NCBI GenBank assembly: GCA_905221605.1
Contig: CAJNDS010002187.1
Coordinates: 516,736-580,735 of the forward strand
Direction: 5' to 3'
From: Symbiodinium natans
Lineage: Eukaryota; Sar; Dinophyceae; Suessiales; Symbiodiniaceae
Length of the DNA: 64,000 nucleotides
The position numbers and the translations under genes were made by a program. The notes beneath the pieces are model-generated. The model had not been told where the DNA came from. It ran no database searches and saw nothing but the letters and a program-made list of their open reading frames with translations. Shown piece by piece: positions 1 through 10,272 of this stretch. The first letter of the stretch is position 1. Every line of letters starts with the position of its first letter.

Positions 1-186
1 AGAGGTGTGTAGGTGTTATATAGGGTTTATTCAACTAGACCCTAAACCATAAACCTTCAGTTTCAAAGTTTTGTAGTGCTTAGGTAGAGGGTCTCGAGGT
101 TTTGGGGTTCTGGGTCTTCGAAACCCCTAAGCCCCCAACCACCAACTGCAGAACCCTAAACGCCCACAACTACAACCCCAAGCCCG

Positions 187-262
187 TAATATAAGGGTCG
201 GAATAATTACTACAATGGTATCCCCTTATGGTCTCTTTGTAATTTTACTATACTAGCCCCGG
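187..262. repeat. MITE-like family C, truncated copy
   Basis: Begins with ATAAGGGTCGGAATAATTAC and continues with a CCCTTATGGTC segment, matching copies at 21888-22019, 24785-24892 and 61355-61457. The right end is missing or degenerate near 260, next to telomeric repeats. Confidence 0.5.
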
Positions 263-427
263 CCCGTATATTTGACCCTAAACCCTAAACCCTAATTTTT
301 TAAACCCTAAACCCTCAACCCTAAACCTCGAAATTCCCGAGCCAGGCCGGGCGCACCGTCTTGGCCCTGGCGGCAGCAGCGGCGAGGTCTGCCACGCGGT
401 TTGAGGTTGAAGAAAAGTTTTGGGGGT

Positions 428-530
428 TTCCGAAAATAGGGGTACCCTTTTTCTGGGGATCCCTTTAAGGGGATGCTAGTCTATTTGGGATAGAAAAGGG
501 GTACCCTACCTATTTTGGGAAACAGCCATT
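428..530. repeat. MITE-like family G, near-complete copy
   Basis: Left end reads TTTCCGAAAATAGGGGTACC and right end GGTACC..CTATTTTGGGAAA, an inverted repeat bounding about 100 bp. Related ends are seen near 3640-3694 and 9031-9124, so this is a small family of non-coding inverted-repeat elements. Confidence 0.6.
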
Positions 531-603
531 TGGGTATGGTCGCTTTGTCAGGTTTAATTAGGCGGTTTAGGTGCATGTCTTGTGCTGCTCCCCATCAAAA
601 ACC

Positions 604-693
604 CTGAAGCACCAGAAGCTGCAAAGGAAGCAGCTCCAGAGCATGTGTGAGTCGTATGCTTTCTCTCTGCCAGCCGGTGGTCTAAAGCTGAAC
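604..693 (+). CDS. Putative exon shared by both duplicated units (unit 1)
   Basis: Open frame reading LKHQKLQRKQLQSMCESYAF followed by SLPAGGLKLN, ending before GTATGTGG, a possible donor. The unit 2 copy at 1736-1825 has the same frame, with several of the differences at third positions (tct/tcc, cca/ccg), which argues for past coding constraint. I do not recognise the domain; it lies just upstream of the GNAT-like part. Confidence 0.45.
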
Positions 694-849
694 GTATGTG
701 GAACAGCTTTTCTGCCGACTTCCTTCCTAGACACACTCATCATCTGCCGCTATGCAATGTCGCAGCCGCAACCGAAGCCGGAGCCCCCGCAAAGCGGCGC
801 GGGCAACTGAGACCTGCCGCGTTCTGGAGGCCAGCAAGGATGCCCACAG

Positions 850-1353
850 ATGGGCAGCATATATGAGTGCCACTTTGCTAAGACCACTTTTGGGTCAGGG
901 GCGAGTCAGGTGCGGACTCGCGTGATCGCGAGCCATGGGCAGTGCCGCACCTTCACCCTGTGCAAGAAAGGACAGGTGCCAAAGAACATCCAACAGGCCA
1001 AAGATAGGAAGGAGTTGGTGCTGGCTGCAATGACTGTCAGAATCAATCCTTATTCGAAATTCGCGAAGATGTGGGCGCAGGTCCTGCACATGAGTGCCTG
1101 GGAGGAGCGCCAAGGAGGCCACGGGAGCAAGTTGGTTGCGGCTGTAGAGGAGCTTTTACGCCAGGAAGGTGTTGATGTCATTGTTTCTTACCCCGCGCCA
1201 ACCCAACAAGCCACAGCCTCTTCTCCCACTGCTCCAAGGCCTCCCCGGATAGGCTTTGCTCTGGCCACAGGGGGCCACCTCTCCATCTCGGAATCAGCTC
1301 CTCATCAGGCAGAAGGCTCGGATCCTGGCCTCGGAGGTCACCATGAGCGCTGA
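850..1353 (+). pseudogene. GNAT-family acetyltransferase-like segment, copy 1, 3' part scrambled
   Basis: The frame gives a GNAT-like core: strand ELVLAAMTVRIN, then AQVLHMSAWEERQGGHGSKL, where the R-Q-G-G-H-G-S segment fits the acetyl-CoA-binding R/QxxGxG/A motif A followed by helix VAAVEELLRQEGVDVIV. GNAT enzymes transfer acetyl from acetyl-CoA to amines; the substrate cannot be told here. From 1213 the frame leaves the family because the sequence is the reverse complement of the matching part of copy 2, so the C-terminal AESFWSNMGY-type strand is lost. Probably a broken duplicate, or a 3' exon rearranged after duplication. Confidence 0.65.
1213..1327 (-). other. Inverted block inside duplicated unit 1
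   Basis: 1213-1230 is the reverse complement of 2087-2104 and 1247-1325 is the reverse complement of about 2008-2086, with a 16-bp stretch (1231-1246) between them in copy 1. Direct-orientation homology resumes at 1329 (GCCTCGGAGGTCACC, as at 2155). Unit 1 has therefore undergone a small inversion relative to unit 2, or the reverse. Confidence 0.85.
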
Positions 1354-1735
1354 GGAGCTGCAGAAGTTAATCTCGGCCCTGGTCCGTCGCCGGAGGGGAA
1401 GTATGGCCCGGCTGCCTTGCAAGGTTTGACAGCTGTCATTCAGATGTCAAACCTTCAAGGCAGCTGGGCCACACATGTACAAGCTCTCTGGCGACGCTCG
1501 GTGCAAGCGCACAACAACAGATCATGCAGGTGTTTGCAAGAGAGTAGCCCTGAGTAGCCCCTTGTATGTTTCAAATGTCAAGTGCCTCTCGAGAGCAAGG
1601 ATGCTGTTGCCCGTCAGGACGTCAAAAAGTGTCTTGCGTGTTGCTTGCTGATGGGAGCTCTTTCTTCTTTGAGGGGATTGCGTCGGATGGCCTGTAGTGG
1701 TCTTACATGAGTGACTTGTGCTGCTCCCCATCCAC

Positions 1736-1825
1736 CTGAAGCACCAGAAGCTGCAACGGAAGCAGCTCCCGAGCATGTGTGAGTCGTATGCTTTCTCCCT
1801 GCCGGCCGGTGGACCTAAGCTGAAC
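1736..1825 (+). CDS. Putative exon shared by both duplicated units (unit 2)
   Basis: Same open frame as 604-693 with few residue changes (for example GGLKLN to GGPKLN), ending before GTACCAGG. See the unit 1 entry. Confidence 0.4.
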
Positions 1826-1879
1826 GTACCAGGAACATATTTCTGCCGACTTCCTTCCTAGACACACTCATCATCTGGC

Positions 1880-2304
1880 CGCGGCAGCAAGTTGGTTGCG
1901 ACCATAGAGGAGCATTTACGCCAGGAAGGTGTTGATGTCATTGTTTCTTTCCCCGCACCAACCCAACAAGCTGAAAGCTTCTGGAGCAACATGGGATATG
2001 TGAGCGAGGATCCGAGCCTTCTGCCTGATGAGGAGCTGATTCCAAGATGGAGAGGTGGCCCCCTGTGGCCAGAGCAAAGCCTATCCAGTGGGAGAAGAGG
2101 CTGTCCGTCGGCGCGCTGCAAGCCTGGAGACCGAAGGATCTGCGGAAGAGGCAGGCCTCGGAGGTCACCATGAGCGCTGAGGAGCTGCAGAAGTTAATCT
2201 CGGCCCTGGTCCGTCGCCGGATGAGGGGAAAGCAACCTCCTTTGGTGGTGGAGGGAGTAAGGCCCAGCTGCCTTGAACGTTTGACATCTGGGAATGACAG
2301 CTAA
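1880..2304 (+). pseudogene. GNAT acetyltransferase-like 3' half, copy 2
   Basis: Frame 2 reads GSKLVATIEEHLRQEGVDVI, then PTQQAESFWSNMGYVSEDPS and LLPDEELIPR, typical of the GNAT motif A helix followed by the motif B strand (FWSNMGY). Near 2045 the likely continuation (ERWPPVARAKPIQWEKRLSV, then SAEELQKLISALVRRRMRGK) is in another frame, so there is a frameshift or an unseen short intron. With the N-terminal half deleted, this copy cannot encode a full domain. Confidence 0.6.
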
Positions 2305-2519
2305 TGCGCAAGCTCTCTGGCGACGCTCGGTGCGAGCACACAACAGCAGATCACGCAGGTGTTTGCAAGAGAGTAGCCCCGAGTAGCCCCTTGTATGTTT
2401 CAAATTTCAAGTGCCTCTCGAGAGCAAAGATGCTGTTGCCCGTCAGGACATCAAAAAGCGTCTGCATGTTTCTGGCTGATGAGAGCTCTTTCTTCTTTTT
2501 GGCTGGGCTTGCTCTTCGT

Positions 2520-4320
2520 CCCAGACATCGATGCCTAAACCCTAAACCCACCTGCTAGGCCGAAGGTCGTGAAGTTGCTCCTCGGGCAGATGCGCGCGCT
2601 GCATTAGCGACCGAAGAGGGTTTAGGCCCTGGGGTTTCTAAGCTTAGAGGCAGCTTCGGATGCCATGTCCCGCTCAAGGTACTCTTCAGGCTGTTGTTTT
2701 GGGGTACTTGTGCAGGTCCAACAGCGGGCTATTTCTAGGGGAGTTTCGACTGACAATAGCAAGGTCCCCGGCAAGTGCAAATGCACAAACAAAACCATAC
2801 CTTTTCGTTTTGACATGTTTTGACCTCCGTGATTGCACTGTAGTCGGGGTAAAGGATGAAGAGTCCCCAGCTCCGCAGCGAACAACGATTAGAAGGAATG
2901 AACCATCCTAAGGCAGGAGGCCACCTGCCGCCCGCACTCAGAACGGTTCTTTGCATGACATTGAACCTGAGCCCTGAACCAAAACTCCAAGCGGCCCGGA
3001 ACCCTAAACCCTGAGCCAAAGCTCAACAAGCCTGAGCCCTGAAGCCTAAGCAGAAGTTGGTGGGACATACCGTGACATGCCCTTGTGCTGGGCCCCGGGG
3101 TTCAGGGTTTTGGTTTAGGGTTTAGGGTTTTGGGTTGAAGTTTAGTTAAAGTTCAGGGTTTAGGATTAAAGGTTTAGGGTTAAGGGTTTAGGGTTTGGGG
3201 TTTAGGGTTTAGGGTTCAGGGCTCAGGGTTTAGGGTTTAGGGTTTGAACCGTTAGTCACAGCACTAAGCCCGCAGTGTCTAAGGAAAGCATCAGTGGAGG
3301 CCTTCCGGCTGGGACAGTGTTGGCAGGGTTTAGGGTTTAGTGTTCAGGGTTGAGGGTTTAGACTTAGGGTTTAGGGCTTAGGGTTTAGGGTTTAGGGTTT
3401 GGGGTTTAGGGTTTCGGGTGTAGGGTGTCCATTCCGGGAGCGCATGATAGGGCGGGTGGTTGGTAGGAGGTTGAAGATCCCCCTCTGGTTTTCCGAAAAA
3501 AAAGGGTTTAGGGTTGAGGGTTTAGGGTTTAGTCCTTTGAACGGGATTCTTTTGGATGCTCCCCCTTCATGGATCATAGTATATAGGGGGCACTATCATC
3601 CCTATAAAGAACTGTTAGTATAGGGCGGAACATTTCAAGGGATTCTATCCGATTTGGGGTATACGAGGGGTACCCCTATTTTGGGAAATAACCACGTGCC
3701 ATGTACATAGGTACCCAAACCCCAGAACCCAAGTCTTGTTTGGCAATGACCCAATATTGGTGATGACGTATTGACGAAACTCTCTGGACTCTTCACCCTA
3801 AACCCTAAACCCGAAACTCTAAACCCTAAACCCTTTAAACCCTAAACCCTAAACCCTGAACCTACCAAGTCCAACAAAGCTGTTCTGATGGATACGACCA
3901 CAAGCATGCCTCATAGCTTTTTGGGGTGGGGTCGGAGAAATTTCTAAGAGCATACCCTTATGGTGCCTAGACAATTTAACCCCAAATCCCAAACCCCAAG
4001 CCCCAAACCCTAACCCCAAAACCCTAAACGGCTCGCAAGCCCCCGAGCCGCTTCGGCTTCGGGCTCAGGAGTCCCCCCACGCAACCTGAGTCCAGAGCCC
4101 TAAATCCTTTGCCCACTAGAGACAGGGTCTAGCGCTTTGGGGTTAGGGTTTAGGGTTTAGGGTACAGGGGTCAGGGCTGTGCGAAGCCAAAACCTCTAGC
4201 TTGACAGCCGAGACGTGCCCTTTTGCCTTTTTTTTTGGGGGGGGGGGGGGGGGGGTTCTGGAGGTACTGGGCTCCCAAGCTGCATGAACAAAAACCCTAG
4301 ACCCTAAGCCCTAAACCCCA
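2520..4320. repeat. Spacer rich in telomeric tracts
   Basis: No convincing exon seen. It contains telomeric tracts at 3100-3245 and 3325-3415 (TTTAGGG-oriented) and 3795-3860 (CCCTAAA-oriented), a family G end at 3640-3694 and a poly-G run at 4237-4255. Confidence 0.7.
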
Positions 4321-4332
4321 AGCCACTTTGAG

Positions 4333-7300
4333 GCTGCAGATAGGGCTGGCCTTACGCCGCTGCACCCTGGACCGACTCTAGGATCTGGGATGCGGAGCTG
4401 GGATTTTGGGCTTCAGGGTTCGGTTTTCCAAAGCTAGCCGCTTAAAACCTAGAGTTGTAGACATTCATTTATTACACTCTTTCAAAAAAGAAGCATCTTC
4501 CTTAAGAAGTTAAGTTTCTGTTCATTAGATGCTTCGGCAGCTTAGGATCGACGCTGAGGTTGAGGACGTTTGGGCGTTGTCTGGGGGGCTCAGGAGGTTG
4601 AGAGGGTGAGTGTTTATCAGCGATTCAGGGTCTAGGTTTCGGTGTAGGGCCTTAAGGACCCGATAAAACTCAAACCCATTTTGGGTTTAGGGTTTGGGGT
4701 TTACGGTTTAGGGTTTAGGGCAACCTTTGACGTCTGAGCGCCCGTTCCCTCGAAAACGCCTGAACATCGAAAGCCTCGAAGCGCTCAGCTTGAAGCCCTA
4801 CGCAGTTTGTATGCCCTCAACCCAAATCCTAGTTAACCGTAGGTTTTCGGGTTTGTCGGATTTGGGGCTTAGGGTTTAGGGTTGAGGGTTTAGGGTCTAG
4901 GGTTTGGGGCCCCCCAGAAACTCAAAACCGAAAACGCGCGGAATCGGCTGCGAGCTGCTGCAAGGCACTGGGCCGCCAAGGAGGGCTGCAAGGGAGAGGC
5001 CGGTCGAGGATTTAGGGCCTTAGGGCATGATGCTTTTAATAACGGTTTTGGTCTTGTGTTCTTTAGGGGACAGGGTTTCAGGGCTTCAGGGCTTTATGTT
5101 CTCATTGTCTTTTTAAATGAGGTGTGTTCTTTGGGGCTGTCGTTTCTTGGGGGGCTTTCGGGCTTTCTCAAAAGGATTTCTTAGGGCTACTGAGGAAGAC
5201 ACCCGCATGCAGGGTTCCTTCTAGGTACCCTAAACCCTAAACACTAAACCCTAAACCCTAAACCCTAAAAGGTTTTGTTGGGGGCACCTGACAGTCCCCA
5301 TGCCACAACGCCCACGAGTCATGCTGGTCTGGCCCCCACTCCACAGTCAGCCCTCTAAGCCCGAAACCCTAGGCATCATAAGCCCTATAAGCCCTTAACC
5401 CGAATCTCTGTGCCAGGTGAAGATGCTCCTTGATGCAGGCGCCAATCTTCAGGCTGCGGAGGGTTTGCGGACTAGGCTTCCCACCCTAAACCCTCTAAAC
5501 CCTCTAAACCCTCTAAACCCTCTAAACCCTCTAAACCCTCTAAACCCTCTAAACCCTCTAAACCCTAAACCCTAAACCCTAAACCCTAAACCCCAAACCC
5601 TAAACCCTAAACCCTAAACCCTATAAACCCTAAACCCGAAACCCTTGAAGTTTTACGGTCTAGGGTCATAACATTTTGTTGGAGGCGGGATTGAGGCTCA
5701 AGGCTCCTCGGCACCTCAAGAATACAAGATCCCTTTGTACAACCTCGGGTTTAGAGTTTAGGGTTTAGGGTTTAGGGTTTAGGGTTTAGGGTTTAGGGTT
5801 TAGGGTCACTTCACCCTGAAAGGTTACCTGTTCGTAATTACTGGGCAACCGAATAACAAGCAACCTTCAACCGAAGCTTAAGAACCCTAAGCCCCTGCAA
5901 ACCTCTCCTTCGCGTTGGGGTGCTGGGCGTGGGGGAACAAATGATGGGAGTAGTGGTGCTGTGTGCCATGATTTTGTGTGATGTGAATGGGCTCTTGGGC
6001 CCAAAGCCCTGAACCCTAAAGCCTAACCCTAAACCCTAAACCCTAAACCCTAAACCCTAAACCCTAAACCCTAAACCCTAAACCCTAAACCCTAAACCCT
6101 AAACCCTAAGCCCCAAGCCCCAAGCCCTAAGCCCTAAGCCCGAAACCCTGGGCCCAGGCGCAGGACGAGGATGGCATGACGGCGTTGAAGCTGGCCGCGC
6201 TCTTCAACCAGATTGAGGCGGCGACTTGTGGGGTGCGACTTACGATAGCCGAGGGTGCCGAATCCTTAGGGGTTTGGGGTTTGGGGTTTAGGGTTTAGGG
6301 TTTAGGGATTTCAGGCTTTAAAGTTCAGGGTTCAAAGGGTTTGGGGTGTAGGGTTCAGGGTTGAAAAGGGTTAAGAGTTTAGGGTTTAGGACCTTAGGAA
6401 TGTTGAGGTGGCGCGCGAGCTCGTCACCCGGGGCGCGGAGCCCGGGCCCGCGCTGGAGCTCGTGCAGAGGCCATCAGATCAAGTTTGAGCTTATATTGTG
6501 ACTACTTTGTCAATGTTTAAAGATCTCATAAATGCTAACATTCATACTGATGTAAATAGTTTTTATCTTTTAGTAATACTCTTCGTGTCACAAAGCAACC
6601 ACCATCGATCGAATGCTCTTCTTTACATGCTTACAATGCTTACATAGTTAAGAGTTTCTTCCAAGCCTTTTGTGATTCAGGCTTGGCTTTCTCCGTATGC
6701 CGCTTTTCAGGTTTTGGGTCTGAGATCCTGTATCGGGCGTGCGCATGTTGGTTTTTCAGGGCGCTTTAGAGGCTACAGAGGCATTTATAAGGCTTTGGGT
6801 CTGGGGTTGATATAGACATCTCGGCATCTAGGGTTTTTTTCGCAGCTTTGTTGGGCTGTTGTGGTGGTGCCTGGAGGCCTAACGTTTGAGGCGTAGAGGG
6901 TCTGAATTTTCGTGGTGGGCTGAAGGCTTCCCAAGGTTTTAGGGATAAGGGCGGCGGGCCAGAATCTCTACATCCCCAGCACCTTAGACACTTCTAAGCC
7001 CAAACCCCGAGTTTTGCTCCAAACCCTAAACCGTGAAGCCTAAACCTAAACCCGAAATATTTTTATCCTCAACCCTAAAACCCGACCACCGAAAGGTTCA
7101 GTCGCTGTGCGCCGCCTGAGCCTCAGCTTTTGTGCCGCCTACTCGAGGGTCTAGGCTCTACTCGGGGGAGGGGGGGGTTTCGGGTTTAGGGTTTCAGGTT
7201 TAAGGCTACATTCAGGGCTACTGTCTAGGGTTACGGAGGGTCTAGGTTTGAAGTTTTCGTTTTGGGAAGTTTTAGATTGGGAATGAGCGTCTTCACGGTG

Positions 7301-7811
7301 TGTAATCCGCAAAGTTTTGCCTTGACCCCGACATGTGTTGCATCCTCCTCCTCCTCCTCCTCCTCCTCCTCCTCCTCCTCGTCCCTCCTCCTCGTCCCTC
7401 CTCCTCCTCCTCCATCCCCTGCCCTGGCCCAACCCCTAAACCTAACACCATGAACCCGCGGCTCATGCACCGAGCTCTCCGGACCTACGGGCGGCGTTTA
7501 GATGTTTACCGTGTTTGGGCTGCGGCTTCAGGCCCCGCACCCCGACCAACCAGTAGCAACCAGATACATTGCACAAATTCAAAAAGCGTTCCTTATGAAC
7601 AGGTACCCAGGCCCAAAGAGAGGCTGAATTTAGAGATTTTGACCGTCACCCGCAAGTATAGACCCACACCCTAAGCCCGCAGAAGCCCTCAAGCTCTTAA
7701 TCCCTATACTTGCAGAAGCTCGGCTACTAAAACCCCGAAACCCTGAAGCGCCCAATGCTATGGAGGACGGCGAAGTATCTCAAGGAGGCATTGGCGGCTG
7801 AGTCGCAGTGA
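4333..7811 (+). CDS. Ankyrin-repeat protein gene (partial model)
   Basis: Small exons encode canonical ankyrin pieces: 4333-4375 (AADRAGLTPLHP), 4965-5002 (HWAAKEGCKGEA), 5417-5452 (VKMLLDAGANLQ), 6158-6217 (AQDEDGMTALKLAALFNQIE), 6408-6482 (VARELVTRGAEPGPALEL) and 7749-7811 (WRTAKYLKEALAAESQ then stop TGA at 7809). Splicing 5452 to 6158 gives GANLQAQDEDGMTALKLAAL, and 6217 to 6408 gives NQIEVARELVTRGAE; both restore the ankyrin consensus exactly and both need GC-AG introns. Ankyrin repeats are protein-binding scaffolds; the partner is unknown. The start codon was not found and the link to the 4.3-5.0 kb exons is only suggestive. Confidence 0.65.
5417..5452 (+). CDS. Ankyrin exon
   Basis: Acceptor GTGCCAG then VKMLLDAGANLQ; donor CAG|GCTGCG is a GC donor. 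This is helix 2 plus the loop start of an ankyrin repeat. Confidence 0.7.
5483..5650 (-). repeat. Telomeric array with CCCTCTAAA and CCCTAAA sub-arrays
   Basis: Eight or more copies of a 9-bp variant (CCCTCTAAA) switch sharply to standard CCCTAAA units. Locally homogenised variants point to expansion by slippage or unequal exchange. Confidence 0.9.
6003..6150 (-). repeat. CCCTAAA array upstream of an ankyrin exon
   Basis: About 14 perfect CCCTAAA units followed by CCCCAAG/CCCTAAG variants, ending about 10 bp before the acceptor of the 6158 exon. Confidence 0.95.
6158..6217 (+). CDS. Ankyrin exon
   Basis: Acceptor GGCCCAG then AQDEDGMTALKLAALFNQIE; donor GAG|GCGGCG (GC). It encodes the DGMTALKLAA core of the next repeat, in phase with both neighbours. 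Confidence 0.75.
6408..6482 (+). CDS. Ankyrin exon
   Basis: Acceptor GTTGAG then VARELVTRGAEPGPALELVQ. The 3' boundary is unclear: donors CTC|GTGCAG at 6462 and CAA|GTTTGA at 6483 are both possible. Confidence 0.65.
7343..7413. repeat. TCC trinucleotide microsatellite
   Basis: Nearly pure (TCC)n with GTC interruptions. Polypeptide reads through it (poly-Leu, poly-Ser, poly-Glu) are artefacts of the repeat. Confidence 0.9.
7749..7811 (+). CDS. Probable terminal exon of the ankyrin gene
   Basis: After CCCTGAAG the frame reads RPMLWRTAKYLKEALAAESQ and ends in TGA at 7809-7811. No recognised domain; assigned by position and lack of any other reading. Confidence 0.4.
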   Translation, partial: RPMLWRTAKYLKEALAAESQ

Positions 7812-8734
7812 CCGCCCCGACCTCCTGAGCGGACCCTCGACTACCTCTCACATGGTAGGATGGCTATGGCAGATGTCACGCTCATCCCTACTTACTCCTA
7901 AAGCCTAAACCCTAAACTTCCCTCAGCCCGAAACCCTTGCCCCTCCGGGGTAGTGTTCGTGCCTCAAGGTCTCCGCCCCTAACCCGAGACGTAAAGCTTC
8001 AGCTCTAAGCACATCACTTTTGTAGGGAAGTTTCGAGGTTATGCGACGTTCTTATGAATCCACTGAATCAAACTTCCCATAGGTCACCTAGCAAACAGTA
8101 TCGTCAGTATAGCATCCTGAAGAACGCCAGCTTATGTGCAGTTCCATAGCAAGAACCCTGCATTTTTCGGATGCTAAACGAGGTCCTATGCGGGCTTGGG
8201 GGCCAGAATATACCTCGACCCTGTATGGGCCAGGGGTCCATGGCACAAAGCCCACACAGCCAAGCTTGGACCTTGCAAAAGGGGCGTAGACAAAAAGCAA
8301 GCAGCGAAGGATATTGCAGAAGAAGCTTGAAAGCAAGCAACCAAGCAGCAAGCTCACGAATTTTGAGATGTTGAATGAACAAGTTCCTCATCAACCCCTG
8401 AACCCCCCAAGCTCAAAATAGAAGATGGCTGGAGTGATATTCCTGGGGCGCGAGATTCCGCGCCACCTCCGGGCTTTTTCAAGCCGAGTTTTCGCCGGCC
8501 TTTGCTTTCGCAGGGCAAAAAGGGACAGTCCAGGCGAGCCCGAGATTAGCTGAGGTAGGGTTTATAGGGTTTAGGGTTTCGGGCTTCGGGTTTAGGGTTT
8601 AGGGTTTAGGGTTTAGGGTGCACCCTAGACCCAAGCACCTCGACCATGATCTTCAGAGTGCTTGAAAGCTCCCGATTTAGAGACCATTGTGGTGCTTAGA
8701 GGCCTTCGGCCTAGCGGGTCGGTCCAACTCCACT

Positions 8735-8925
8735 CCTAAACCCTAAACCCTATAGCCTAAACCCTATAGCCTAAACCCTATAGCCTAAACCCTATAGCCT
8801 AAACCCTATAGCCTAAACCCCAAACCCCAAACCCCAAACCCCAAACCCCAAACCCCAAACCCCAAACCCCAAACCCCAAACCCCAAACCCCAAACCCCAA
8901 ACCCCAAACCCTAAACCCTAACCAG
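8735..8925 (-). repeat. Variant telomeric arrays: (CCCTATAGCCTAAA)n then (CCCCAAA)n
   Basis: Five or so copies of a 14-bp unit CCCTATAGCCTAAA run into about 12 perfect CCCCAAA heptamers and then two CCCTAAA units. A point-variant heptamer amplified as a block shows local expansion. Confidence 0.95.
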
Positions 8926-9030
8926 CATTCGAATGTTGGTTTGTGTGGATCGGCAGGCTGCCGGTGCCTTGAGACTTTTGAACGCACTGCACTGCAAAAC
9001 TGTTTTAGATGTTTGTCAGATGGGGGTTCA

Positions 9031-9124
9031 CGAAAAACGGATACCCCCAATGTAGATCCCAAAAATAGTAGGATTCCCTTAGCATAAGGACCAATGAGGT
9101 ACCCCTAATTTCGGAAAAAAAACC
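9031..9124. repeat. MITE-like family G copy
   Basis: Right end GGTACCCCTAATTTCGGAAA matches the inverted ends at 428-530; the left end ACGGATACCCCC is more degenerate. Confidence 0.45.
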
Positions 9125-9540
9125 ACCAGATACCAACTCCAAATAGTACTGTCAGTTAACCGCTTGAGAGGTGGAGCCCTAAACCCTAGACCCTAAACCC
9201 TGTATCCTCCAGCCTCCCAGCCTGCGCGCCGAGGGCGCCACTCACTGTCTTGTGAGGGGCACCGGGGCCTCCAAGCCTATAAAAGCTTTATGCATATGTT
9301 ATAGGTTATTATACACACATTCATATTGTGTGTATATACATCTACATGTAGGAAGGTTTGCCCGTCTTGGGCTCATTCCCTACTTACCAACAGCAAGTTC
9401 TTCACCCTCAGCCGCACCCTCGCCTACGAGCTGCCCCAACCAAAACCCTATTTCTGCCCAACCCCGCACTCTACAAACCCGAGCCCTCACAAGCGCCCTA
9501 CCCTATCCCCCTCTAGATACACCAAATCCTTGTATAAAAT

Positions 9541-9564
9541 ATACATACATAAATCTATGTATAC

Positions 9565-9603
<39 letters not shown>

Positions 9604-9604
9604 G
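9541..9604. repeat. AT/ATAC microsatellite
   Basis: Alternating TA with occasional TACA units. Confidence 0.85.
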
Positions 9605-10030
9605 ATATAGGGAGAGAGTCTATAAATAAGTCCTGCCGACTCCAGAAGCCCCAAAGCCTTGTGCACGTCGCCGTCCCTCGGCTGCAGCGGACTCGGGCTC
9701 GGGTATTCCTGGGCCGCCACCTACGTAAATGAAGCGACACTTGGAAGAAGGGTCCTAAACGGTTTAGGGTTAAGGGTTTAAACCCTAAAGTTTAGGGTTT
9801 AGGGTTTAGGGTTTAGGGTTTAGGGTCTAAAAACCCTAAACCCCAAACCCCTGAGCCCTGCAGCCCTAAAAGCTCGCAAACACCCTACAACCCTACAACC
9901 CCAAGCCCTGCTCAACTGAACCGTTTTGGACTTTGGGGTATTAGGGCTTTAAGGTGGGGGGTTGTGAGACAGAACATATTAAGTATTCAATATTCGGGGG
10001 GTGGGTGTTAGAACCGACTTGGAGGGCTGA

Positions 10031-10088
10031 GGGGCCTATAAGTGCAGTTATAATTGGGGTTATAAATGTACCCTGAACCTCCCAGTGG
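10031..10088. repeat. MITE-like family A, right-half fragment
   Basis: GGCCTATAAGTGCAGTTATA and the end GTACCCTGAACCTCCCAGT resemble the right half of the intact copies at 26881 and 35567. Confidence 0.45.
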
Positions 10089-10272
10089 TGGCCATTTAAG
10101 AAAGGGCCTTCCATAGATCAGCCAGCAACATCTTCAGCTTCTAAGATCCCAGCTCAACATTGAGTTTTGGGCTTCTGGGCCCGAGGTTTACTGTTTGGGG
10201 TTGAGGGTTTTCCCAGGTCGCGCCTGTTTTGTCGCTCGAGACATGCCCCCCCCCCCCATGGGGCCCTGTTAG

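Larger units (their letters stand above)
571..1680 (+). other. Duplicated unit 1 (GNAT-containing)
   Basis: First unit of a diverged tandem duplication whose second unit is 1711-2500. Shared blocks are 580-745 with 1716-1880, 1128-1212 with 1883-1970, 1329-1395 with 2155-2222, and 1490-1680 with 2315-2500. Unit 1 keeps about 375 bp (746-1122) that unit 2 lacks, and carries an inverted internal block at 1213-1327. Confidence 0.85.
1711..2500 (+). other. Duplicated unit 2 (GNAT-containing, internally deleted)
   Basis: Second unit of the tandem duplication. The junction CATCATCTG|GCCGCGGCAGCAAG joins sequence equivalent to 745 directly to that equivalent to 1122 of unit 1, so most of the GNAT N-terminal half is missing. 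It keeps the uninverted 3' half that unit 1 lost. Confidence 0.8.
7812..10270. other. Spacer between gene models
   Basis: No supported exon. It holds telomeric tracts at 8540-8620, 8735-8925 and 9770-9850, a family G element at 9031-9124, an AT microsatellite at 9541-9604, and unique sequence at 7980-8400 with no recognised coding. Confidence 0.6.

Noticed and set aside
7151-7674. Frames with poly-Leu, poly-Ser, poly-Glu
   Set aside because: Readings of the TCC repeat; the flanking residues match nothing and contain telomeric translations.
8799-9062. Minus-strand frame with repeated GFGVWGL peptide
   Set aside because: It is the translation of TTTGGGG heptamers, three frames of one repeat; the same holds for 58031-58279.
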